Below are positions 55,846 to 64,000 of a stretch of DNA of 64,000 nt, in pieces (the stretch's first letter is position 1; each line of letters starts with the position of its first letter). Source of the stretch: Massilia sp. W12. GTDB lineage: Bacteria; Pseudomonadota; Gammaproteobacteria; Burkholderiales; Burkholderiaceae_D. The position numbers were made by a program, and so were the translations under genes. Location of the stretch: positions 3,534,001-3,598,000 of the forward strand of contig NZ_CP147776.1 of assembly GCF_037300705.1 (NCBI RefSeq), written 5' to 3'. Below the pieces are notes generated by a model. It saw nothing but the letters and a program-made list of their open reading frames with translations. It ran no database searches and had not been told where the DNA came from.

Positions 55846-58560
55846 ATGGCCAGCAACACTTTGAATACGCTGAAAGATTTCAAAATCACCGACGACAAAA
55901 AGGGCAAGTTCTACTCTCTGCCAGCACTGGAAAAGCAATTGGGCGTGAAAATCTCGCGCCTGCCGGTGTCGATCCGTGTGGTGCTGGAATCTGTGCTGCG
56001 CAACTGCGATGGCAAGAAAGTGACTGAAGAACACGTCAAGCAATTGGCCAATTGGCAGCCCACTGCAGAGCGCGTGGATGAAATCCCGTTTGTGGTGGCG
56101 CGTGTCGTGCTGCAAGACTTCACCGGCGTGCCGCTGCTGGCCGACCTGGCCGCAATGCGCAATGTCGCCTCCAAAATGGGGAAAAACCCGAAAAAGATCG
56201 AACCGCTGGTGCCGGTCGATCTGGTGGTGGACCACTCGGTGCAAATCGACCATTTCCGCGAAAAGAAAGCGCTCGACCTGAACATGAAACTGGAATTTTC
56301 GCGCAATAACGAGCGCTACCAGTTCATGAAATGGGGTATGCAGGCGTTTGACACCTTTGGCGTGGTGCCGCCGGGCTTCGGCATTGTGCACCAGGTCAAT
56401 CTGGAATACTTAGCGCGCGGCGTGCACTGCAATAAGAAAGAAAGCGTGTACTACCCCGACACCCTGGTCGGCACCGACTCCCACACCACCATGATCAATG
56501 GCATCGGCGTGGTGGGCTGGGGCGTGGGCGGCATTGAAGCCGAAGCCGGCATGCTGGGCCAGCCGGTGTACTTCCTGACCCCGGACGTGATCGGCGTCAA
56601 CCTGACCGGCAAGCTGCGCGAAGGCTGCACCGCCACCGACCTGGTGCTGACCATCACCGAAATGCTGCGTAAAGAAAAAGTGGTGGGCAAGTTTGTCGAA
56701 TTCTTCGGCGAAGGCACCGCCTCGCTGTCGCTGACCGACCGCGCCACCATCGCCAATATGGCCCCGGAATACGGCGCCACCATGGGCTTCTTCCCGGTCG
56801 ATGAAGCAACCATCGACTATTTCAAAGGCACCGGCCGCAAGAAATCTGAAATCGAAGCATTTGAAGCCTACTTCAAAGCGCAAAAGATGTTCGGCATCCC
56901 GAAAAAGGGCCAGATCGACTACACCCGTGAACTGACGCTGGACCTGTCCACCGTCACGCCGTCGCTGGCCGGCCCGAAACGCCCGCAAGACCGCATCGAA
57001 ATCGGCAATGTGAAATCCACCTTCTCCGATCTGTTTACCAAACCGACCAAGGAAAACGGCTTTAACAAGAAAGCTGAAGACCTGTGCGCGGAATACAAAA
57101 ACAGCGATGGCGTGTCCCTGAAAAACGGCGACGTGCTGATTGCCGCCATCACTTCCTGCACCAACACCTCCAACCCGAACGTGTTGCTGGCCGCCGGCCT
57201 GCTGGCCAAGAAAGCGGTGGAAGCCGGCCTCAAAGTCGCGCCGCACATCAAGACTTCGCTGGCCCCCGGCTCGCGCGTGGTGACCAAGTACCTGGAAGAT
57301 GCCGGCCTCTTGCCTTACCTGGAAAAACTGGGCTTTGGCGTCACCGCTTACGGTTGCACCACCTGTATCGGCAATGCCGGCGACCTGACCCCGGCCATGA
57401 ACGAAGCGATTGTGGCGAATGACGTGGTGGCTGCTGCGGTGCTGTCCGGCAACCGCAACTTTGAAGCCCGGATTCACCCGAACATCCGCGCCAACTTCCT
57501 GGCTTCGCCGCCACTGGTGGTGGCGTATGCCATCGCCGGCAATGTCACGGTGGACTTGATGAGCGAGCCGGTGGGCAAGGGCAAGGGCGGCAAAGATGTG
57601 TACCTGGGACAGATTTGGCCCAGCAGCGAGGAAATCAATGGCCTGTTGAAGTTCGCGATGAGCGCCAAGAACTTCAAAGAAAACTACGCTGACGTCAAAA
57701 ACGCTCCCGGCAAGCTGTGGGAAAAAGTGTCGTCGGTGTCGGGCCAAGTGTATAACTGGCCGGATTCGACCTATATCGCCGAGCCGCCGTTCTTTGCTGA
57801 ATTCGGCATGCAACCGGCTGCCGCAGCGGCTGGCATTTCCGGCGCGCGCGCTTTAGGCGTGTTTGGCGACTCGATCACCACCGACCACATTTCCCCGGCC
57901 GGCTCGATCAAAGAAAGCTCGCCGGCAGGCAAATGGCTGTTGGAGCGCGGCGTATTGAAAGCCGACTTCAACTCCTACGGCTCGCGTCGCGGCAATCACG
58001 AAATCATGATGCGCGGGACGTTTGCCAATGTGCGTATCAAGAACTTGATGATTCCGCCGAAAGCCGACGGTTCCGCAGTCGAAGGCGGCATCACGATTCA
58101 CCAGCCGAGCGGCGAGCAAATGTCGATTTATGACGCCGCCATGCGTTACATAGCCTCTGGCGTGCCGACCATGGTATTCGGCGGCGAAGAATACGGCACC
58201 GGTTCTTCGCGCGACTGGGCGGCCAAGGGCACCCAATTGCTGGGCGTGAAGGCGGTGATCTGCCGCTCCTTCGAGCGCATCCACCGCTCCAACCTGGTCG
58301 GCATGGGCGTGCTGCCGCTGCAATTCATCGGCGACGACAGCGTGCAAAGCCTGGGCATCACCGGCAATGAAACCTTTGATCTGAAGGGTTTGGACGGTGA
58401 AATCAAGCCGCAACAAAAAGCGACCCTGGTGATCCACCGCGCCGACGGCAGCAAGAAAGAAGTGCAACTGCTGCTGCGCATCGACACCCCGATCGAAGTC
58501 GATTACTACAAGCACGGCGGGATTCTGCCTTTCGTGCTGCGCCAGTTGCTCGCGGCGTAA
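55846..58560 (+). CDS. acnA: Aconitate hydratase A
   Basis: 904 residues, the AcnA/IRP1 layout. [12 protein letters not shown] and [25 protein letters not shown] are substrate motifs. The [4Fe-4S] ligands are in [14 protein letters not shown] and [12 protein letters not shown]. The swivelling domain contains [22 protein letters not shown] and [14 protein letters not shown]. It isomerises citrate to isocitrate. AAGGAGAAG precedes the ATG and a strong terminator follows. Confidence 0.97.
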   Translation: MASNTLNTLKDFKITDDKKGKFYSLPALEKQLGVKISRLPVSIRVVLESVLRNCDGKKVTEEHVKQLANWQPTAERVDEIPFVVARVVLQDFTGVPLLADLAAMRNVASKMGKNPKKIEPLVPVDLVVDHSVQIDHFREKKALDLNMKLEFSRNNERYQFMKWGMQAFDTFGVVPPGFGIVHQVNLEYLARGVHCNKKESVYYPDTLVGTDSHTTMINGIGVVGWGVGGIEAEAGMLGQPVYFLTPDVIGVNLTGKLREGCTATDLVLTITEMLRKEKVVGKFVEFFGEGTASLSLTDRATIANMAPEYGATMGFFPVDEATIDYFKGTGRKKSEIEAFEAYFKAQKMFGIPKKGQIDYTRELTLDLSTVTPSLAGPKRPQDRIEIGNVKSTFSDLFTKPTKENGFNKKAEDLCAEYKNSDGVSLKNGDVLIAAITSCTNTSNPNVLLAAGLLAKKAVEAGLKVAPHIKTSLAPGSRVVTKYLEDAGLLPYLEKLGFGVTAYGCTTCIGNAGDLTPAMNEAIVANDVVAAAVLSGNRNFEARIHPNIRANFLASPPLVVAYAIAGNVTVDLMSEPVGKGKGGKDVYLGQIWPSSEEINGLLKFAMSAKNFKENYADVKNAPGKLWEKVSSVSGQVYNWPDSTYIAEPPFFAEFGMQPAAAAAGISGARALGVFGDSITTDHISPAGSIKESSPAGKWLLERGVLKADFNSYGSRRGNHEIMMRGTFANVRIKNLMIPPKADGSAVEGGITIHQPSGEQMSIYDAAMRYIASGVPTMVFGGEEYGTGSSRDWAAKGTQLLGVKAVICRSFERIHRSNLVGMGVLPLQFIGDDSVQSLGITGNETFDLKGLDGEIKPQQKATLVIHRADGSKKEVQLLLRIDTPIEVDYYKHGGILPFVLRQLLAA

Positions 58561-58603
58561 TCGTTGGAAAAACCTGGCTGGCGCAAGCTGGCCAGCGCAA
58601 AAA

Positions 58604-58639
58604 ACGCCATGCGCATGCAAGTGCGCGTGGCGTTTTTTT
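58604..58639 (+). terminator. Intrinsic terminator after acnA
   Basis: ACGCCATGCGCA (58604-58615) pairs with TGCGCGTGGCGT (58622-58633) with one G-U pair and a 6-base loop, followed by T to 58639. Confidence 0.92.
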
Positions 58640-58743
58640 ATGGGTTTATGCAGGCTGGCGCTGAGCGCAGCGATGCCCGGCATCCGACACCGGTTGATAC
58701 CCAAAGGAATTGGCGCAAGCCACAGCGCACGGCGCATCCCCCG

Positions 58744-59028
58744 GTAGGAGCGGCTTTAGCCGCGAATGACGTCTGCGCGGAACAAGGGCCAGATTCGCGG
58801 CTGAAGCCGCTCCCACAAGGAATGGCGCGCCTTCATGAAATGACGTTTTACGACAACTAGCGGGGGGTGTATTTTGCCTGAGCAGCGCATATCCAATCCC
58901 GCTGTTTCTTGCTGTAGGAGCGGCTTTAGCCGCGAATAGCGTCTGCGCGGAACAACGGCCTGATTCGCGGCTAAAGCCGCTCCTGCCACAATGTCACGGC
59001 CATGTTCGCGACTGAAGCAGCTCCTGCC
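58744..59028. repeat. REP-like inverted palindromic elements downstream of acnA
   Basis: The unit GTAGGAGCGGCTTTAGCCGC is found at 58744 and 58914, each paired with an inverted copy (58794-58816 and 58963-58987) across a nearly constant 27-base loop beginning with GCGTCTGCGCGGAACAA or a close variant. A diverged half-unit lies at 59005-59028. This is the REP/BIME pattern. The rest of 58640-59192 has no gene. Confidence 0.85.
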
Positions 59029-59192
59029 AAAAGGAGACAAGCCGCTGGCATCGCCACGCGCAATGCACGCATCCCCCCAAAAAAAATCCGCCCCTGCCCG
59101 CTTGTGATTTTGGTACAACAAGCTTAGCCACAATCCGTTTTCAACACATCATGCGCTGTTAGAATCAAGCAAAGACAGCCGGGGAGAAGGCG

Positions 59193-62102
59193 ATGCGGAG
59201 CAATGAGGCGCAACGGAACAAGGGGTGGGGCTGGCCATGGCTGGCTGGTTTGCTGTGTTGCCAGATGTTATTGGCTGGAGGGATAAAAGCTGAAGCTGCT
59301 GGCACAGCACCTACTCTCGCAGCGGCAGTTGCTGAAGAAAAAGACCAACCCTATCTACGCCTGGAAACCGGGGCGCATATGGCGCCAATCAAGCGCATCG
59401 CCACAGATGCGCAAGGCCGCTACGCCGTCACCGCCAGCGATGACAAAACCGCGCGCGTGTGGGAAATCGCCACAGGCCGCCTCTTGCAAACCTTGCGCGT
59501 GCCGATAGGGCCAGGGGATGAAGGCAAGCTGTATGCGGTAGCGCTGTCGCCGGATGGGGAAACGGTTGCGCTGGGCGGTTTTACCAATGCGACTGACAGC
59601 CATCAAAGTATCTATCTGTTTGCGCGCAGCAGTGGGCAAATGCGTGCACGTTTTAGCGGCTTGCCGAATGTTGTGAGTCAGCTTTCCTACAGCCCGGACG
59701 GGCGCTGGCTGGCGGCTTGTCTGTGGAATGGAGGCTTGCGCGTGTATGACAGCCAACAAGGCGCCGCGCAAACACCCTTGGCCGATAGGGATTATGGCGG
59801 CACCTGCTATGGCGCCGCATGGCGTCAGGATGGCTGGCTGGCTACCAGCAGCTTTGATGGCAAACTGCGCTTATACCAGATCAGCCAGGCAGGTTTGCAG
59901 CGCAAGCAAAGCGTGGCGGCGCCAAGCGGCAAACTGCCTTTTCAACTGCATTTCTCGCCGGATGGCAAGCGCCTGGCGGTAGGCTATAGCGATAGCCGCC
60001 AAGTCGATGTGCTGGATGGCGACAGCCTGGAAAAGCTGTATGCACCCGATGTCAGCGGGGTGGACAATGGTAATTTAGGCCGCGTCGCCTTTTCCGCCGA
60101 CGGGCGCAGTCTGGTGGCCACAGGGAGTTGGAAAAAAGATGGCAAAACCATGCTGCGACTATGGGCTGAGGGCGGGCGTGGCGCTTACAGCGATCTTGCC
60201 GTGAGTGAAAATACGGTGATGGATATCCAGCCCCTGCCGCAAACCGGCTGGCTGCTGGCTGCATCTGACCCTGCCTGGGGTGTGCTGCAAGAGAGCATGC
60301 AAACAAAAAGCCGCGCCAGCATTGCCAATTTATTCGGCAACAGGAATGCGGCGCTGTTAGTGGATGAGACAGGGCGCAGCCTGTCTTTTGGCTTTGCCGG
60401 CATGGGGAGGGAGCCATGGCAATTTGATATGGCGCAAAGAAAACTCAGCCCGGGCCAGCTCAAAACCGGCCATGCGCCACGCACCGATGGTTTGCCGCTG
60501 ACAAACTGGGAGGACAACACCCGCCCCGTGCTCAAAGACCTGGCTTTAACGCTTCATCAAGGTGAAACATCCCGCAGCCTGGCGCTGGATGCCAAGGCTG
60601 AGCGCTTTGTGCTGGGCGCCGATTGGAGCTTGCGCCAATTTGACGCCAGCGGCAAACAAGCATGGGAAAAGCCCGTTCCCGGTGCGTCCTGGGGCGTCAA
60701 CATCCCGCGCGCCGGGCGGGTGGTGGTGGTGGCGTATGGCGATGGCACTTTGCGCTGGCATCGTTTATCTGACGGCCAGGAATTATTGGCTTTTTTCCCG
60801 CATGGGGATCGCAAGCGCTGGGTCTTATGGACGCCTGGCGGCTATTACGACGCCAGCCCCGGGGCGGAAGAATTGATAGGCTGGCATATCAACCGGGGGC
60901 CGGATAGAGCAGCGGATTTTTACCCGGCGGCGCGTTTTCGTGAACGTTTTTACCGCCCCGATGTGATTGATTTGGTGCTGGACACCTTGGATGAGGGGGA
61001 AGCGCTGCGGCTGGCGAATGAAAACCGGCCCCAGGCGCTGAACAACAAAAGTATTGCCCAAAGCCTGCCGCCCACCCTGCATTTGCAAACCCCGGCAGAT
61101 ATCCGCAGCAGCAGCGAACGCATCCGCATTCAAGCGCGCGCCGACAGCGCCGCCGATGCGCCGATCAAGCGCTGGTTTGTGCGGATTGATGGCGTGAAGG
61201 CGAATCTGTCAGTTGCCGCACAAAGCCAGTTTGACCAGGAAATCAGCATTCCACGGGAAGATTGCACGGTGGAATTGTTTGCTGAAAATAAATATGGCGT
61301 GTCCAACCCGCTGCCGGTGCGCGTGACTTGGCAGGGCCGGGCGCCAAGCGCCGCCGCCAATCTGCGCCTGCCGCTATTGCGCATTTTGGCGATAGGCGTG
61401 AGCGACTATCCCAAGGGCATTCCGCCTTTGCAATTTGCGCATAAGGATGCGCAGGATTTCATCCAATTTTTCCAGGCGCAAAAAGGGGTGCTGTACCGCG
61501 ATGTGCACATCACTCCCCTGCTGAATGGCAACGCCACGCGCGATGCGATTACGCGCGCTATGCAAGCGCTGGAAGAGCAGGTGAAGGGCAGTGATGATGT
61601 GACCATGGTGTTTTTTTCCGGGCATGGCGAGATGGCCGGCAATGGCAAGCTGTTTTTCCTGCCCGCAGATGTGAAACCGGATAATTTGCGCGGCAGTGCG
61701 ATCCGGCATGAAGAAGTGCTGGAATTGGTCAGCAGTTTGCGCGGCAAAGCGCTGGTGTTTTTAGATGCTTGCCGCTCAGGCGGCGGGAAAAAAGCCGCCG
61801 AGAGTTTTGACATTACCCGGATTGTGAATGAAATGGGCAGCGCGCAAAGCGGGGCGGTGGTGTTCGCCTCCAGCACCGGGCGCGAGTTTTCTCTGGAAAA
61901 AAGCGCCTTGCAAAATGGGGTGTTTACCGCCGCCTTACTGGAAGGCTTGCGCGGCGCGGCAGCGGAACAGGGCAAGATCACGCATGGCAGCTTGCGCCGG
62001 TATTTGGAAAAGCGGGTGCCGGCCTTAAGCGGCGATGCGCAACATCCCAGCTTCCTGGCGCCGCAATCGGTGCAGGATTTTCCGATTGCGGTGCAGCGAT
62101 GA
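59193..62102 (+). CDS. Exported WD40-caspase fusion protein (peptidase C14)
   Basis: 969 residues with GGAGAAGG before the ATG. A hydrophobic segment (about 14-30) ending near KAEAA is a signal peptide. Residues about 60-560 form WD40-like blades (AVTASDDKTARVWEIATG, AVALSPDGETVALGG, LHFSPDGKRLAVGYSD). A linker leads to a caspase-like domain from about 725: H811 in FFSGHGE and C860 in FLDACRSGG are the catalytic dyad. Such bacterial caspase homologues cleave after basic residues; the target is unknown. The stop overlaps the next caspase gene (TGATG). Confidence 0.92.
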   Translation: MRSNEAQRNKGWGWPWLAGLLCCQMLLAGGIKAEAAGTAPTLAAAVAEEKDQPYLRLETGAHMAPIKRIATDAQGRYAVTASDDKTARVWEIATGRLLQTLRVPIGPGDEGKLYAVALSPDGETVALGGFTNATDSHQSIYLFARSSGQMRARFSGLPNVVSQLSYSPDGRWLAACLWNGGLRVYDSQQGAAQTPLADRDYGGTCYGAAWRQDGWLATSSFDGKLRLYQISQAGLQRKQSVAAPSGKLPFQLHFSPDGKRLAVGYSDSRQVDVLDGDSLEKLYAPDVSGVDNGNLGRVAFSADGRSLVATGSWKKDGKTMLRLWAEGGRGAYSDLAVSENTVMDIQPLPQTGWLLAASDPAWGVLQESMQTKSRASIANLFGNRNAALLVDETGRSLSFGFAGMGREPWQFDMAQRKLSPGQLKTGHAPRTDGLPLTNWEDNTRPVLKDLALTLHQGETSRSLALDAKAERFVLGADWSLRQFDASGKQAWEKPVPGASWGVNIPRAGRVVVVAYGDGTLRWHRLSDGQELLAFFPHGDRKRWVLWTPGGYYDASPGAEELIGWHINRGPDRAADFYPAARFRERFYRPDVIDLVLDTLDEGEALRLANENRPQALNNKSIAQSLPPTLHLQTPADIRSSSERIRIQARADSAADAPIKRWFVRIDGVKANLSVAAQSQFDQEISIPREDCTVELFAENKYGVSNPLPVRVTWQGRAPSAAANLRLPLLRILAIGVSDYPKGIPPLQFAHKDAQDFIQFFQAQKGVLYRDVHITPLLNGNATRDAITRAMQALEEQVKGSDDVTMVFFSGHGEMAGNGKLFFLPADVKPDNLRGSAIRHEEVLELVSSLRGKALVFLDACRSGGGKKAAESFDITRIVNEMGSAQSGAVVFASSTGREFSLEKSALQNGVFTAALLEGLRGAAAEQGKITHGSLRRYLEKRVPALSGDAQHPSFLAPQSVQDFPIAVQR

Positions 62103-64000
62103 TGTTTTGGCAAAAAACCAAGACCAAGGCAACACCCGGTAGGAGCGGCTTTAGCCGCGAACCAGGTCGCGCCACATGGCAAACGCCATTCGCGGCTAAA
62201 GCCGCTCCTGCAATACTGAATCAGGCCGGCGGTTTTGCTTTCGCGGCTGAAGCCGCTTCCACAATACTGAATCAGGCTGACGGTTTTGCTTTCGCGGCTG
62301 AAGCCGCTCCTACAATACTGAATCAGGCTGACGGTTTTGCTTTCGCGGCTGAAGCCGCTCCCACAATACTGAATCAGGCCGACGGTTTTGCTTTCGCGGC
62401 AAAAGCCGCTCCTGCCGGCCAAAATCGGGCTGCTGGTTTATTTAAGCGCTTTGGGCTGGCGCTGTCCACGCTGCTTTTCACTGCCCCGCTGCTGTGCACG
62501 GCGCAGGAGGCGGCGCGCTTGGCGGATGGTTGTCCGGGGCCGGGCAGGCCCAGGCAAATCGCTTTATTGATCGGGGCCGGGCAGTTTGACGCCGGTTTTA
62601 AACCCTTGGAAGGGGCGGCGAACGATGTCGCCGCGCTGGCTGATGTTTTGCACAAGCGCTGGTGTTTCGCCAAAGAAGATATCAAAGTCTTGCTCAACCG
62701 CCAGCCGCATGCCGAGGCGACCCGGGAGAATATTTTGCACGAATTGCGCGCCTTGGCCGCGCGCAGCAAGCCGGGCGACAGTATCTTGATTTATTTTTCC
62801 GGCCACGGCAGCAGCGCGCACGATAGCCAGAGCAAATGGGATGCCGAATTGGCGCCCTTGCCGCATGACAGCGGGGCGTTTTTGCCGGTGGACGCCAAGC
62901 GCAATGGGGAAAATCTGCTCATCGGGCGGCGGGATTTGAAGCCGATTTTATTGGAATTGGAAAAACGCAATCCGGTCTGGCTGATCGCTGACGCCTGTTA
63001 TTCCGGCGAATATGTGCGCGATCCGCGTTTTGCCAAACGCGCCCTGCCCGCTTTCACACCGCGCTTAGCCTCGCTGGAGCATCAGCGCCGCAAACCGCTG
63101 GCCGAACGTGAGCGCGCGATCCGCCTCCAGCCCTCGCCCTATCCCTATATGCAAGTGCAATTTTTGGCCGCAGCGGCTGCCGGTGAGGTGGCGGTGGAGT
63201 TGCCGGGCGGCGGCGATCCCTTCAGCGGCAGCCGCGATGGCGCCGCGCATGGCGCCTTGAGCGACACCCTGTTGCGCATCTTGCACGGCGAGCTTGACGC
63301 CGACGCCAACCGCGATGGATTTTTAAGCTTGGAAGAAGTGCAAAGCGCCGCCGCCGGATTCATGCAGCGCCGCCCTTACGGCCACAGTGCACAACGCCTG
63401 CCGCGCGCCAGTGAAGACAATAATGGCTTGCTGGCTGCGCCGGTCTTATTGCGCCGCATCACGCCCAGCGCGCCGGCCAGCGAACGCGGCCCGCTGCGGC
63501 TGCGCGTGGATAGCGCGCTGCAAGACGATAAAGCGCTGTGGCAGGCGCTGAAAAAACCATTGCAGCAATGGCGCCAGCAAGGCTTGCTGGCAATGCAGTC
63601 CGATACCGCGCAAACTGCGGAATTCAGTATCAGCCGCTATGGCGGCGGTTTGCAAATCAAGGACAGCGACGAAGCCGATGTGCTGAGCTGGGCCGCGCTG
63701 GATGCGCCAGCGCAGCAAGATTTTCTGCAGCATGTGCATGCGCTCGCCTTCTGGCATGCGTTGCGCAATGCGGCGGCGGCGGCGCGCACTGCGGTGATCA
63801 GCCTGGATGTGGAGGCGCCGGGGCGCGGCGATATCTTGCAGCAAGGGCAAGCGCTGCGCGAAGTGGCGCGCGCCGCCGCACCGGCGCAATGGCTGGTCTT
63901 GCATCTTCACGCCAAGGGACAGGTGCACATCTATGCGCCGCCGCCCGGGCAGTTGCTGCAATTGCCGGGAGCGCAACAAGAGCGCTTGCTGACCCAAGCG
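62102..64000 (+). CDS. Caspase-like (C14) protease with a repeat-derived N-terminus (cut at window edge)
   Basis: 633 codons visible, open to the right edge. The only ATG, GTG or TTG in frame before the conserved domain is 62102, which overlaps the stop of the WD40-caspase gene, so translation is coupled. Residues 14-104 are translated REP-like DNA, including four units of 17 (TILNQADGFAFAAEAAP type, 37-104). A hydrophobic signal-like segment follows (113-135), then the caspase domain: LLIGAGQFDAGFKPLEGAANDVAAL, H235 in YFSGHGS, C299 in ADACYSGEY. An EF-hand-like DADANRDGFLSLEE lies near 400. Confidence 0.85.
   Translation, partial: MFWQKTKTKATPGRSGFSREPGRATWQTPFAAKAAPAILNQAGGFAFAAEAASTILNQADGFAFAAEAAPTILNQADGFAFAAEAAPTILNQADGFAFAAKAAPAGQNRAAGLFKRFGLALSTLLFTAPLLCTAQEAARLADGCPGPGRPRQIALLIGAGQFDAGFKPLEGAANDVAALADVLHKRWCFAKEDIKVLLNRQPHAEATRENILHELRALAARSKPGDSILIYFSGHGSSAHDSQSKWDAELAPLPHDSGAFLPVDAKRNGENLLIGRRDLKPILLELEKRNPVWLIADACYSGEYVRDPRFAKRALPAFTPRLASLEHQRRKPLAERERAIRLQPSPYPYMQVQFLAAAAAGEVAVELPGGGDPFSGSRDGAAHGALSDTLLRILHGELDADANRDGFLSLEEVQSAAAGFMQRRPYGHSAQRLPRASEDNNGLLAAPVLLRRITPSAPASERGPLRLRVDSALQDDKALWQALKKPLQQWRQQGLLAMQSDTAQTAEFSISRYGGGLQIKDSDEADVLSWAALDAPAQQDFLQHVHALAFWHALRNAAAAARTAVISLDVEAPGRGDILQQGQALREVARAAAPAQWLVLHLHAKGQVHIYAPPPGQLLQLPGAQQERLLTQA
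62139..62413. repeat. REP-like pair plus four 51-bp tandem units inside the second caspase gene
   Basis: A face-to-face REP-like pair (62139-62161 and 62188-62211) is followed by four tandem copies of a 51-bp unit (starting 62210, 62261, 62312, 62363), each holding TTCGCGGCTGAAGCCGCT or a near variant. The elements match those after acnA. The whole array is read in frame by the caspase ORF. Confidence 0.92.

Noticed and set aside
56410-57813. 467-codon minus-strand ORF opposite acnA
   Set aside because: acnA is complete and well conserved on the plus strand. The antisense product has no motif and shadow-type composition.
62139-62413. CRISPR array
   Set aside because: The 51-bp units are contiguous tandem copies without unique spacers, and no cas gene is near.
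61406-62422. 338-codon minus-strand ORF spanning the 51-bp repeats
   Set aside because: It translates the repeat array antisense and runs opposite the caspase domain of the upstream gene. The plus-strand frame continues into a conserved protease, so the minus frame is a by-product.

Overview
This window reads as chromosomal DNA from a betaproteobacterium of the order Burkholderiales, most likely Oxalobacteraceae-like. The reasons are the gene order gltA-sdhE-sdhBADC / gntR / mdh-citE-like-acnA, the operon odhA-odhB-lpdA-zapE, a PEP-CTERM protein and GC-rich housekeeping codon use. I cannot name the genus from sequence alone.

Layout. 0-4.2 kb: a cut CinA/MoCF-type gene, then a minus-strand set (beta-propeller protein, polysaccharide deacetylase, sterol-desaturase-type hydroxylase), then plus-strand FKBP and acyl-CoA-binding protein. 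4.2-6.8 kb: an AT-richer island with a Dam-type adenine methylase and a SacI-like restriction endonuclease. 7-16 kb: GFA protein, a TldD/PmbA pair, two identical tRNA-His genes, a DUF4240 protein, a lipoprotein, a CoA-ligase/GNAT protein (Pat type), and a small AT-rich YafO-type toxin operon whose first gene encodes only 58 residues. 16.5-20 kb: DUF2804 protein, YcaQ/AlkX-like glycosylase, FAH-family hydrolase. 20.1-24.9 kb: a compact three-gene cassette ending in a KGGVGR-type ParA/MinD-like ATPase fused to 15 nearly identical 34-residue TPRs. 25-36 kb: small genes, then zapE, the 2-oxoglutarate dehydrogenase operon and dgt. 35.7-45 kb: a surface-glycan locus encoding the GDP-D-glycero-alpha-D-manno-heptose pathway (hddA, gmhA, hddC, gmhB) with a methyltransferase, a GT4 transferase, a GT2-WbsX fusion and a sulfotransferase, all AT-richer than the flanks. 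46-58.6 kb: TCA-cycle block with a GntR regulator and an 18-bp palindromic operator. 58.6-64 kb: REP-like palindromes and two overlapping genes for exported caspase-like (C14) proteases.

How the genes work together. Citrate synthase, aconitase, 2-oxoglutarate dehydrogenase, succinate dehydrogenase and malate dehydrogenase cover most of the TCA cycle. The heptose genes plausibly supply an activated sugar to the neighbouring transferases. The methylase and endonuclease form a restriction-modification pair. The least explained parts are the ATPase-TPR cassette (20.1-24.9 kb), the YafO-like operon (15.5-16.4 kb) and the tandem caspases. In the second caspase gene a REP-like array is read in frame, so that four 51-bp units become a 17-residue peptide repeat ahead of the signal-peptide-like segment.
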